Of a stretch of 64,000 nt of DNA, positions 11,905-19,989 are shown piece by piece. Both the position numbers and the translations under genes were made by a program. How positions within the stretch are numbered: the stretch's first letter is position 1; each line of letters opens with the position of its first letter. This DNA is from Maribacter polysiphoniae (lineage in GTDB: Bacteria; Bacteroidota; Bacteroidia; Flavobacteriales; Flavobacteriaceae): assembly GCF_003148665.1 (NCBI RefSeq), contig NZ_QGGQ01000001.1:575762-639761 (forward strand), given 5' to 3'. The notes below the pieces were generated by a model, which saw only the letters and a list, made by a program, of their open reading frames with translations, searched no databases and was not told the origin of the DNA.

Positions 11905-11953
11905 ATCATTTTTTTAATAGAAGGATTCATTTCAATCCGAATACATAAAATGG

Positions 11954-11994
11954 AAAGCCATTGCATCAATATTTAGTTGGTGTGATGGCTTTTT
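11954..11994 (+). terminator. Rho-independent terminator after katG
   Basis: AAAGCCAT at 11954-11961 pairs with ATGGCTTT at 11985-11992. The stem can extend inward by two G-U and two Watson-Crick pairs, leaving a loop of about 15 bases. A run of five T (11990-11994) follows. Upstream in-frame starts of the ankyrin gene (TTG 11961, ATG 11985) fall inside this hairpin, which supports the ATG at 12009. Confidence 0.7.
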
Positions 11995-12008
11995 ACACAC
12001 ATATTTTT

Positions 12009-12488
12009 ATGGCATACACGACAAAGGACTTTTTTGACGAAATCAGAAAAGGAAATTTAGAAAAGGTTATAGATATACATTCAGTCAATCCAGAGTTACG
12101 CAATTCAAAAGATGATAGGGGTTCTACCCCATTGATATTGGCCACGTATTACGGACATGCAGGGATTGCCCGGTTTTTGCTTGATAGTGGAGTGAAATTA
12201 GAGGACAAGGACGGCTCGGGCAATACCGCTTTATTAGGGGTTAGTTTTAAAGGGCATGTAGAAATGGTAAAGGAATTGATAGCCCGTGGTGCCGATGTGA
12301 ATACGCAAAACGCCACAGGTGCAACATCCCTCATGTATGCCGTTTCTACCAATAAGGAAGAAGTTGTTAAAGTATTGTTGGGCAATAAGGCGGATGTTAC
12401 CAAAAAGGATGCCCGTGGATTTACGGCTCTAGATCACGCAAAAATCAATGGTAATCCTACACTTATCCAATTGCTCAAAAATGAGTAA
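12009..12488 (+). CDS. Ankyrin-repeat protein downstream of katG
   Basis: This protein of about 159 residues starts with MAYTTKDFFDEIRKGNLEKV and contains roughly four ankyrin repeats. Clear repeat cores are GSTPLILATYYGHAGIARFL, GNTALLGVSFKGHVEMVKEL, GATSLMYAVSTNKEEVVKVL and GFTALDHAKINGNPTLIQLL. No signal peptide is present with this start. I chose the ATG at 12009 because earlier in-frame starts overlap the katG terminator and encode a hydrophobic extension without similarity to the repeats. Ankyrin proteins next to catalase genes are known elsewhere (ankB-katB in Pseudomonas aeruginosa, where AnkB supports catalase activity), so a similar role is plausible here. The Nudix gene starts 9 bases downstream. 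Confidence 0.88.
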   Translation: MAYTTKDFFDEIRKGNLEKVIDIHSVNPELRNSKDDRGSTPLILATYYGHAGIARFLLDSGVKLEDKDGSGNTALLGVSFKGHVEMVKELIARGADVNTQNATGATSLMYAVSTNKEEVVKVLLGNKADVTKKDARGFTALDHAKINGNPTLIQLLKNE

Positions 12489-12497
12489 TATTGGTCT

Positions 12498-13121
12498 ATG
12501 GAAGTAGGTCGAGATCTTGAATTGATAAAACGGATAAAAGCTTTGGCAGATACCGGACTGGTGTATAACCAAGATGGGTATAACAAGGAGCGTTATGAAG
12601 AACTCCGTGAAATAAGCCTAAAACTCTTAAGTCATGTTTCCCAACAACCACTTCGTGTGTTGGAGGATTTTTTCATGCCCGAAAAGGATTATCCTACTGT
12701 AAAGGTAGATGTTAGGGGTTTGGTTTTGAATGATGCCGGTGAAATATTATTGGCGAAGGAACAGGTAGACAGTAAATGGACCCTTCCCGGAGGTTGGGCC
12801 GATATCGGTTATACACCTTCCGAAGTGGTCATAAAGGAGATCGAAGAGGAAACCGGCCTTCAATGTACCGCGGAACGCTTGCTGGCAGTCTACGATAAGC
12901 GTATGCATCCGCATCCGCCACAACCCTTTTATATTTATAAATTGGTATTTTTATGTCAATTGAAAGGTGGGATGCTGAAACATGGTTTCGATATGGATGG
13001 TGCCGCATTTTTTAAGGTGGGGGAACTACCGGAATTATCCGAGGATCGTATCTTGGAAACTCAGGTAAAACAACTTTACAACATGGTAATCAACAAGGAT
13101 GTAAATGTGTATTTTGATTGA
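12498..13121 (+). CDS. Nudix hydrolase with N-terminal extension domain
   Basis: This 207-residue protein has an N-terminal helical domain of the Nudix_N type (about residues 1-60) and a Nudix domain (about 65-190). The Nudix box region is GGWADIGYTPSEVVIKEIEE followed by ETGL. The core KEIEEETGL matches REUXEEXGU with Arg replaced by Lys, and the first conserved Glu of the box is a Tyr. The catalytic Glu residues are kept, so hydrolysis of a nucleoside diphosphate-X compound is likely; the substrate is not identifiable. It is tightly packed between the ankyrin gene (9 bases) and the nitrilase-family gene (3 bases), which suggests one operon. Confidence 0.9.
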   Translation: MEVGRDLELIKRIKALADTGLVYNQDGYNKERYEELREISLKLLSHVSQQPLRVLEDFFMPEKDYPTVKVDVRGLVLNDAGEILLAKEQVDSKWTLPGGWADIGYTPSEVVIKEIEEETGLQCTAERLLAVYDKRMHPHPPQPFYIYKLVFLCQLKGGMLKHGFDMDGAAFFKVGELPELSEDRILETQVKQLYNMVINKDVNVYFD

Positions 13122-13124
13122 TCT

Positions 13125-13904
13125 ATGAAAAATAACGAATTGCATATAGCCCTGGTACAGACCAGTTTGGTTTGGGAAGACCCTGACCAAAACCGGGAAA
13201 ACCTTAGTAAAAAGTTCACCTTGCTTCCGCAAAATGTCGATTTGGTCATATTGCCCGAAATGTTCATTTCCGGGTTTACCATGACACCCGGGAATATTAG
13301 TGGTTCAGAAGGCCAAAAAACGGTGGATTGGATGCTAATGGAAGCCCAAAAACACAATACCGCTATAACGGGCAGTATCCCATATTTTGGGAATGGACAA
13401 TATTTTAACCGATTGCTTTTTGTTGAAGCCAATGGTAAGGTTTACCACTATGATAAACGCCATACCTTTATCTTGGCCGGTGAAGATAAGGTTTACCAAG
13501 CAGGCACAGAGCAGTTGATCATTGATTACAAGGGGTTTAGGGTCAATCCGATGATATGTTATGATCTGCGATTCCCAGTGTGGGCAAGAAACACTCAAGA
13601 TTATGATGTTTTGATCTATGTTGCCAATTGGCCTAAACCACGGATCGTTGCTTGGGATGCCCTTCTTAAGGCCCGTGCCATTGAGAACATGTCTTATTGT
13701 ATCGGGGTAAACCGTTGTGGTAAAGACCAAGCGGGTTATGAATATTCAGGACATTCGGCAGTTTATGATAGTCTCGGGGAGCGAATGGTTTTTACTGAAA
13801 AGGAAACGATTATTTATGCAACGTTGAAAAAAGGCCATATAGAAACCACAAGGAACAAACTAAGATTCCTTGAAGACCGTGATGAATTTATTCTGAAATT
13901 GTAA
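13125..13904 (+). CDS. Nitrilase-superfamily amidohydrolase (omega-amidase/YafV-like)
   Basis: This 259-residue carbon-nitrogen hydrolase has the complete catalytic triad: Glu45 (LPEMFISGF), Lys111 (YDKRHTF) and Cys145 (MICYDLRFP). The motif set and length match the YafV/omega-amidase branch, which hydrolyses 2-oxoglutaramate and related omega-amides in methionine salvage and metabolite repair. The assignment to that branch is from family knowledge and was not confirmed by alignment. It is cytoplasmic. The gene starts three bases after the Nudix gene, and its last 17 bases overlap the 3' end of the convergent Ig-like lipoprotein gene. Confidence 0.9.
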   Translation: MKNNELHIALVQTSLVWEDPDQNRENLSKKFTLLPQNVDLVILPEMFISGFTMTPGNISGSEGQKTVDWMLMEAQKHNTAITGSIPYFGNGQYFNRLLFVEANGKVYHYDKRHTFILAGEDKVYQAGTEQLIIDYKGFRVNPMICYDLRFPVWARNTQDYDVLIYVANWPKPRIVAWDALLKARAIENMSYCIGVNRCGKDQAGYEYSGHSAVYDSLGERMVFTEKETIIYATLKKGHIETTRNKLRFLEDRDEFILKL

Positions 13905-15504
13905 AAGATTGTTCCAGTTCCCAGTTGGCCCGTACTTCGATAACATCTGGATAATAGACTACCTTTTCGGGTTGTATTCTCTTGAGATAATTTCCGGGAT
14001 CCCATTTGCCATTCCTATTCGAGTCGAAGATAATGCGCACCAAATATTTTGCCGGTTCAATATGTATGAATTCGACCGATTTCGGTTCCTCCGCATATAG
14101 TTCTTGTTTTACCTCCCCCTTTTCCGAGGTTAGTTGGATGATCATTGGGTAATTTCCTGGTTCGGACTTAATGTCCATACTTAGGTTGCCAAAATCGGCA
14201 TAACTCTTGGTGCCCATCCGTATGTACATACTGTCGTTTTGAATACCAAAGAAGTCGGTTACCGCCCCTGGTAATAGTTCCAGTTCGTAGTTTTCTTCCG
14301 GTTTCTTTTCAAAGTCAAAGTCCACTTTGTTTTTTAAACTGTCCAAGGTGACCGTGAAATCAACACTTAGGGAATCCTTGTCCATAAGCCCCATTTTCGA
14401 GGTGTCTATAGCGACCAAAGGTGTGTTAGCCTGTATATTGAATGGCGTATTGAAACTCAGACTACCGCTGATATTCGGTTTTAGTTGTAACGAATCGAAA
14501 CCTACTTTCCGTTTTTTTACCGTGAAGGTATCGATGATCTTTAGGGTTTCATTTTTCACTGTGAAAATCAAGGAGTCCATTTCAAAAGGGGTGAACCAAA
14601 AGTTAATGGTGTCCTTTTCACGTTCTTTGGTAATCGTGGTCTTGATCGAATCGGGCAATACCGATACGGGTGATATCCCAATATCCTTTCCATCGCCATA
14701 ATAACCGAAAATAATCCTATTGTTGGCAACAAGACTGGGGACAGATACTTTGTAATCAGGGGTTTCTTTGAACAAGGTTAAAAGAAAGGTCGAATCGGTA
14801 GGTATCGATAGGGTGTCCTCTATAAATCCTATCTTATCCAAATTCTGGTCGAACATATAGTTCTTGTTCTCATCTTTCAAAGCGAACAGGGCATATTTTC
14901 CCGCCTTAATGTTTTTTAAGGTGAATATGACAGCACTATCCAGTGTGTTGGTCATATAATTGGGGGGTTTTTTGTAAATGGTCGAATCGGTATAGGCTGA
15001 GTCGATCTCATAGAGCATTACACTAACGAATTCATCGGCTTTTCGATTGAATGCATCCTTAATGGCTCCTTTGATCTCCAAAGAATCAATATAACTTCCA
15101 GTGGAAAAGACATATGTCAGGAAGCTATAGGGGTTTTCTTCATTGTTGTCCACGATACTCTGACCGAAGTTCATTGTATAGGTGGTGTTCTCCTGAAGGG
15201 TATCCTTTAAGATGATTTCAATAAATTTATTGGTTCCTCCCTGTGGTGTTATTATCGGGGTATATTTCAGTGGTGGTGAGATAATAAGTTGTTCCTGAAC
15301 ATCTTTTAACTTTACCAATTCGTCAAAATAGAGCCGTATCTTGGTCGCCTTGAAATTCGTCGACATATTCTCGGGTTCGGCTTTCAATAAGACTGGTGGG
15401 GTAATATCCTTCGGGCCTCCTGTGGGTCTTCCGCGCCTTGCACATTGCATTAACGCAGTGGCCATAAAGAAGAGAAAAATATATGCGAAAATTCGTTTGA
15501 ACAT
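13888..15504 (-). CDS. Ig-like (Big_5-type) domain lipoprotein
   Basis: This 538-residue lipoprotein has a signal peptide with lipobox ALMQC (Cys21). Next is a Big_5-type Ig-like domain (about 35-135) with TPPVLLKAEPEN and the ending NPYSFLTYVFSTGS. The rest is beta-rich and contains a carboxypeptidase-regulatory-like segment near 195-235 (KNIKAGKYALFALKDENKNY). The C-terminus has a similar turn (IIFDSNRNGKWDPGNY). It is probably anchored in the outer membrane or the periplasmic face of the inner membrane. Function is unknown. Proteins of this layout are widespread and usually single copy in Flavobacteriia. Its 3' end overlaps the convergent amidase gene by 17 bases. Confidence 0.82.
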   Translation of the reverse strand: MFKRIFAYIFLFFMATALMQCARRGRPTGGPKDITPPVLLKAEPENMSTNFKATKIRLYFDELVKLKDVQEQLIISPPLKYTPIITPQGGTNKFIEIILKDTLQENTTYTMNFGQSIVDNNEENPYSFLTYVFSTGSYIDSLEIKGAIKDAFNRKADEFVSVMLYEIDSAYTDSTIYKKPPNYMTNTLDSAVIFTLKNIKAGKYALFALKDENKNYMFDQNLDKIGFIEDTLSIPTDSTFLLTLFKETPDYKVSVPSLVANNRIIFGYYGDGKDIGISPVSVLPDSIKTTITKEREKDTINFWFTPFEMDSLIFTVKNETLKIIDTFTVKKRKVGFDSLQLKPNISGSLSFNTPFNIQANTPLVAIDTSKMGLMDKDSLSVDFTVTLDSLKNKVDFDFEKKPEENYELELLPGAVTDFFGIQNDSMYIRMGTKSYADFGNLSMDIKSEPGNYPMIIQLTSEKGEVKQELYAEEPKSVEFIHIEPAKYLVRIIFDSNRNGKWDPGNYLKRIQPEKVVYYPDVIEVRANWELEQSFTISE

Positions 15505-15589
15505 CTATTTTATAATCTATTTGGCAAAGTAACACATAATTTGGAAATTGCATTCAAGAATTAACAAACCTTACAGATCTTATTGGCAA

Positions 15590-16309
15590 TTATACCAAAG
15601 GAACCACGGCCATACTGGTAATGTAGATAGAGACACCTTGGGTTTCCGTCAAAGCCTTTGCGCAGGCCTCCATGGTAGCACCCGTGGTAATCACATCATC
15701 GACCAAAAGGATTTTCTTGCTTTCCAACAGTTTAGGATTCTCTACGATATAAAGCGCCTGATTATTCTGCCAGCGGGCGATTCTACTTTTCTTTGTTTGT
15801 GTTTTTGTATTGGCGGTCTTTACCAGCGCGTTTTCCAGAAATTCGGCATTTAGGTGATACGCTAACCGCTTCCCAAAAGCCGAAACTTGGTTATACCCCC
15901 TTTTTCTTAATTTTTTTCGATGTAGGGGAACGGGTACAACAAAATCTATTTTGTCCAAGTAATTGTTCTCGGCGATAATCTGTCCATGCCAATCCCCTAA
16001 AAAGGTTCCGATCTGTTCTTGGTTTTTGTATTTTAAGTGATGGATTAGGTTTTTTACAATGCCGTTTTCGATGAAAAAAAGGAAGGAATTTGCTTTTTTG
16101 ATGTTAATTCTACCATAAAAGATACGGTCAACTGCATTTTCAACGTTAAAGGTATATTCGGTGAGAGGTAAATGATTCCGACAAACGGTACATAAGTGAT
16201 TCTCTCCTCTATTTAATCGTGCATTACATCCAAAACACACCTTGGGTAACAAGATTGAGTTGATATCATTTAGTATCTTTGAAAGCTTGGAATGCACAAT
16301 TCTTAACAT
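15590..16309 (-). CDS. comF: ComF family phosphoribosyltransferase-like protein
   Basis: This 239-residue protein has an N-terminal zinc-finger pattern of four cysteines (C25, C28, C40, C43: CFGC and CTVC). The C-terminal type I phosphoribosyltransferase fold carries the PRPP-binding loop ILLVDDVITTGATMEAC (about 200-215). ComF proteins are linked to DNA uptake and processing of internalised DNA in naturally competent bacteria; here the role is by family only. The start codon ATG at 16309 lies 32 bases from the divergent gene at 16342. The candidate promoter of that gene (TATCTTTG, 16274-16281) therefore lies inside the comF coding sequence. Confidence 0.92.
   Translation of the reverse strand: MLRIVHSKLSKILNDINSILLPKVCFGCNARLNRGENHLCTVCRNHLPLTEYTFNVENAVDRIFYGRINIKKANSFLFFIENGIVKNLIHHLKYKNQEQIGTFLGDWHGQIIAENNYLDKIDFVVPVPLHRKKLRKRGYNQVSAFGKRLAYHLNAEFLENALVKTANTKTQTKKSRIARWQNNQALYIVENPKLLESKKILLVDDVITTGATMEACAKALTETQGVSIYITSMAVVPLV
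16274..16281 (+). promoter_or_regulatory. TAnnTTTG -7 element for the gene at 16342
   Basis: TATCTTTG is an exact match to the Bacteroidota -7 element, and a TTG lies 16 bases upstream (16255-16257). The predicted RNA start would be near 16288, giving a leader of about 54 bases to the ATG at 16342. The element lies antisense within the first codons of comF. Confidence 0.45.
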
Positions 16310-16341
16310 TAAATAACCTACTTAAAGCCGACTTTAGATTG

Positions 16342-17238
16342 ATGGACGGACAAGATACTAAATTCAACTACAAGATTATTCTTGCTGCTTTGGTTGCTGT
16401 AATCATAGGTATACTTATTGCCTTTTATTACAGTTATGCCCAGTCCCAAAATGAAATTAGTTTCTTGGAAAAGGAAAAAGAGATCATGGTTAAGGATCTT
16501 ACCCTGATGAAGGCAGACGTTGACAGACTAACCGCATTGAATGAAGTTAATGAGATAGAGATCCAAGGTGCCCGATATGAGGTACAACAACTTTTGGATT
16601 CTGTAGGAAGACTTACGTTCACTATAGATAAATTAAGGGAATTCAAGTCAGAACTTCGTAGACTCGAAGCCAAGAACGATAGTTTGAAATTAAAGAATAA
16701 TTTTCTGCGCTACAACAATATGCTTCTTACAAATAAGTATGAAGAGTCAAAAGCGCAGATGGAAGCTTTAAGGAAAGCCAGTAGTTCAATTGCCAAGGCC
16801 GAAGCCTTGCAACGCCAAAAGATCCTTGAACTGAACAAAGAACTCAAGACCAAGAGTTATTTGAAAATCCAAGGTGCAGAGGGGGCTAGTTTTCGATTAC
16901 GTGGTGGTAAGCCCCTTAGAACGAACAAAGCTTCAACTGTAGAGAAATTGCGGGGATGTGTTACGATAATGGCAGACCCTACGATGATCCAAAAGGAAAA
17001 AGTATTGTATTTTCAATTTTTGGGACCTAATATGGGTGTCATTGAGGATAATGCCAATACCATTACTGTAAATGGCAATATTTATAGTAAGCGGGTAGAA
17101 TTTGTGTTCATGGGGGAAGAGACCCAAGTATGCGACTTTATTACCATGCCAGAGGGGTCTTTGAAGGAAGGAAACTACATCCTGAATATCTTTGAGGACG
17201 AAAGATTGTTGGACTCCACAGAATTTCAGCTAAAATAA
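16342..17238 (+). CDS. Coiled-coil membrane-anchored protein, function unknown
   Basis: This 298-residue protein starts with MDGQDTKFNYKII. One N-terminal membrane helix (about residues 10-30, AALVAVIIGILIAFYYSY) is followed by a long coiled coil (about 38-170, rich in Glu, Lys and Leu). A C-terminal beta-rich domain (about 180-298) contains CVTIMADPTMIQKEKVLYFQ. I set the start at 16342 because the upstream extension would overlap the comF start and lacks similarity to a signal sequence. The topology suggests an inner-membrane anchor with a periplasmic coiled coil and globular head. I do not recognise the function. It is followed closely by glyS (36-base gap). Confidence 0.78.
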   Translation: MDGQDTKFNYKIILAALVAVIIGILIAFYYSYAQSQNEISFLEKEKEIMVKDLTLMKADVDRLTALNEVNEIEIQGARYEVQQLLDSVGRLTFTIDKLREFKSELRRLEAKNDSLKLKNNFLRYNNMLLTNKYEESKAQMEALRKASSSIAKAEALQRQKILELNKELKTKSYLKIQGAEGASFRLRGGKPLRTNKASTVEKLRGCVTIMADPTMIQKEKVLYFQFLGPNMGVIEDNANTITVNGNIYSKRVEFVFMGEETQVCDFITMPEGSLKEGNYILNIFEDERLLDSTEFQLK

Positions 17239-17274
17239 TATCTAGCTTTTAGGGGAATATTCTATTTTTGCCAA

Positions 17275-18819
17275 ATGGCAAAACAAGAAGACGATTTCAA
17301 AAAGGTAATTTCACATGCAAAGGAATATGGTTATGTATTCCAATCCAGTGAAATATATGACGGATTAAGTGCTGTTTATGATTATGCTCAAAACGGTGCG
17401 GAACTCAAAAAGAACATTAGGGAGTACTGGTGGAAAGCAATGGTAAATCTCAATGAGAATATCGTTGGGATCGATGCTGCCATATTTATGCATCCTACTA
17501 CCTGGAAGGCTTCTGGTCACGTTGATGCCTTTAATGATCCGTTGATAGATAATAAGGATTCCAAGAAAAGATACCGTGCCGATGTTTTGATCGAGGACTA
17601 TGTTGCCAAGATCGAGGCGAAAATTGAGAAGGAAGTAGCCAAAGCCTCAAAGCGTTTTGGGGATACTTTCGATAAAAAACAGTTCTTGGCCACCAACCAG
17701 AGAGTGGTGGAATATCAAGAAAAGGCTGATGCAATCCTCAAAAGAATGGGTAAGTCATTGGAAAATGAAGACTTGGCCGACGTAAAAAGCCTTATTGAGG
17801 AATTGGATATCGCATGCCCAATGTCAGGTTCCAAGAATTGGACCGATGTTAAGCAATTCAACCTTATGTTCGGCACTAAATTGGGTGCCTCTGCGGAAAG
17901 TGCGATGGACCTATATTTGCGGCCTGAAACCGCCCAAGGTATTTTTGTCAACTTTTTGAATGTACAGAAAACCGGTCGTATGAAAATTCCTTTTGGGATT
18001 GCCCAGACCGGAAAAGCATTTCGTAATGAAATCGTTGCCAGACAGTTCATCTTTAGAATGCGTGAGTTTGAACAAATGGAAATGCAATTCTTCATTCGTC
18101 CTGGCACTCAAAAGGAATGGTATGAAAAGTGGAAGGAAAATCGATTGAAATGGCATTTGTCTTTAGGTATGGGTGAGGAAAACTACCGTTTTCACGACCA
18201 CGAAAAATTAGCCCATTATGCCGATGCCGCAGCCGATATCGAATTTAGGTTCCCCTTCGGGTTCAAGGAATTGGAAGGAATACATTCGCGAACCGATTTT
18301 GACTTGAGCCAGCACGAGAAATTCTCTGGAAAGAAATTACAGTATTTTGATCCCGAACTTAAGGAGAGTTATGTGCCTTATGTTGTAGAAACCTCCATAG
18401 GTCTAGATCGTATGTTCCTCGCCGTTTTCTCAAATTCGTTACAAGAAGAGGAACTTGAAAACAACACTACGCGAACCGTGTTGAAATTACCTGCTGTCTT
18501 AGCACCCACAAAAGCGGCCGTTTTACCCTTGGTAAAGAAAGACGGACTCCCAGATGTGGCGCACAAGATTATTGAGGACCTTAAATGGGATTTCAATGTG
18601 ATTTATGATGAAAAGGATGCCGTCGGGCGAAGGTATAGAAGACAAGATGCGGCAGGTACGCCATTTTGTATCACAGTGGACCATCAGTCACTTGAAGATC
18701 AAACCGTGACGATTCGTCATCGCGATACCATGGAACAACACCGGGTTGCCATTTCAGAGGTTAAGTCCATTATCCACAAAGAGGTAGACATGCGTTCTTG
18801 GTTACAGCGAATGGGCTAG
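17275..18819 (+). CDS. glyS: Glycine--tRNA ligase (class II, single-chain type)
   Basis: This 514-residue enzyme charges tRNA-Gly with glycine. It is the alpha2 (eukaryote/archaea-like GlyQS-type) form rather than the alpha2beta2 form. The visible class II motifs are motif 2 around FRNEIVARQFIFRMREFEQM, with the following QMEMQFF, and motif 3 ETSIGLDRMFLAVF near residue 375. The C-terminal anticodon-binding domain spans about 400-514 (LAPTKAAVLPLVKK, RRYRRQDAAGTPFC). The N-terminal WWKAMV region and VDAFNDPLIDNKDSKKRYRADV insertion are typical. TATTTTTG sits only five bases before the ATG, so translation may use a very short leader. Confidence 0.96.
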   Translation: MAKQEDDFKKVISHAKEYGYVFQSSEIYDGLSAVYDYAQNGAELKKNIREYWWKAMVNLNENIVGIDAAIFMHPTTWKASGHVDAFNDPLIDNKDSKKRYRADVLIEDYVAKIEAKIEKEVAKASKRFGDTFDKKQFLATNQRVVEYQEKADAILKRMGKSLENEDLADVKSLIEELDIACPMSGSKNWTDVKQFNLMFGTKLGASAESAMDLYLRPETAQGIFVNFLNVQKTGRMKIPFGIAQTGKAFRNEIVARQFIFRMREFEQMEMQFFIRPGTQKEWYEKWKENRLKWHLSLGMGEENYRFHDHEKLAHYADAAADIEFRFPFGFKELEGIHSRTDFDLSQHEKFSGKKLQYFDPELKESYVPYVVETSIGLDRMFLAVFSNSLQEEELENNTTRTVLKLPAVLAPTKAAVLPLVKKDGLPDVAHKIIEDLKWDFNVIYDEKDAVGRRYRRQDAAGTPFCITVDHQSLEDQTVTIRHRDTMEQHRVAISEVKSIIHKEVDMRSWLQRMG

Positions 18820-18921
18820 TTGTCCTTTGTTTTGATGCAGGGGTAAGAAGTTGTTTTTCGTAAAGTTGGCTTATCTGTAATTTAGGATTGGTCAGTGAAT
18901 AGGTATGGAAATTAAGGGGGT

Positions 18922-19920
18922 CTATTCGATATGTATCGGACGCCAGACCCCACCATAAATCTCATCTTCAGTGCCAAAAGAATGGGTGCCTAAAATGTTT
19001 TTGCAAGGACCCGATAAAGCTTCGATCTTAAACCCATTGACTTCCTTTGCCATATTGATTTCCTTAAAAATGGTAAACGGCTTTTCCCTGTCGAGGGGAT
19101 TGATTTTTCCCAGTTTATAGATAATGGAATAAAAGGGCCCTGTATCCCCAGGATCTTCTGATGCTGCGGCCCATATAACCCCTTCTTGGTCGAGATGAAA
19201 ATCGGTAATACTCCTTTTGGTCGCTTTATTGGTCCAATGGCCAGGAGCATTGACAGGTATGCCTGTTATGCCTTCATTACTCATTTCGAACGTATGTTCC
19301 TGGATATTTAAAATACCCCATCGTACAAGGCCATTGGGATTGTTTTTTGAACCTCCCCGTTCTCCCAAAATCACGATTCTATTGTTTTTGTCATAGGGCA
19401 GGCACATAATTGCCTCATATTGGTCTCCGGTAACATCGAAGTCGTTTCTATAGTGCATCGGGATTTTCACAGTACCCAAAACACGGGCATCCAATTTTGA
19501 GGTATCAACCCGAATATGGAAGATGCGCCCTAATTCGCCTTGCCAATTTCCAGATTCAGCAATTAAATATTCATTGTCCTTGCCGGGAATGGCACATATG
19601 CTTTCCAAATCATTGGATATACCATCCTTGTCCCAACCATGGATTGGAATAGGGGAAACGGTCAAGGATTCATCATTGACCTTTATAAGTCCCAATCGAA
19701 CATCCTCAGCGTTCTTTTTCAAATCATAAACAGCCAAATATGAGCAATCGTCTATTTGTTCCATACCACTTGATCCACCCGATTTTTTGAATGTTTGGGT
19801 CAGTGCATTGTTCACATTCGGTGATGGACTTACCACAGTTTTATTACTGGTGCAGGCAGCTAATGACAGAAGCAGGCAAATAGCAACCAAAAAAGGGGAG
19901 TGTTCAATTTTCAAGGTCAT
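18922..19920 (-). CDS. Lipoprotein with propeller-like fold, partner of TonB receptor
   Basis: This 332-residue lipoprotein has a lipobox LAAC at residues 20-23 (Cys23). The remainder looks like a beta-propeller built from repeated blades, with motifs such as DLESICAIPGKDNEYLIAES, RIVILGERGG and FKIEALSGP. These recall the esterase-like/phytase-like and SdiA-regulated propeller families, but no catalytic set can be assigned. It lies 69 bases downstream of a TonB receptor on the same strand and is probably co-transcribed with it, so a ligand-binding role at the outer membrane is a reasonable inference. The gene converges with glyS 100 bases away. Confidence 0.7.
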   Translation of the reverse strand: MTLKIEHSPFLVAICLLLSLAACTSNKTVVSPSPNVNNALTQTFKKSGGSSGMEQIDDCSYLAVYDLKKNAEDVRLGLIKVNDESLTVSPIPIHGWDKDGISNDLESICAIPGKDNEYLIAESGNWQGELGRIFHIRVDTSKLDARVLGTVKIPMHYRNDFDVTGDQYEAIMCLPYDKNNRIVILGERGGSKNNPNGLVRWGILNIQEHTFEMSNEGITGIPVNAPGHWTNKATKRSITDFHLDQEGVIWAAASEDPGDTGPFYSIIYKLGKINPLDREKPFTIFKEINMAKEVNGFKIEALSGPCKNILGTHSFGTEDEIYGGVWRPIHIE

Positions 19921-19989
19921 TGTTTAGGTGTTTGAACATTGCAGATCTATCATACTAAGTTAACCAAAACTTTGCTAAGGAAAGAATTC

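Noticed and set aside
11961-12008. Longer N-terminus for the ankyrin protein from TTG 11961 or ATG 11985
   Set aside because: Both starts lie within the katG terminator hairpin, and the added residues show no signal peptide or repeat similarity.
16279-16341. Earlier start for the coiled-coil membrane protein
   Set aside because: It would overlap the first 31 bases of comF and sit on top of the likely -7 element; the ATG at 16342 directly precedes the membrane helix.
17263-17270. TATTTTTG as a glyS promoter
   Set aside because: An exact -7 match, but only five bases before the ATG and without a -33 element. It would demand a leaderless transcript, so I left it as a remark.
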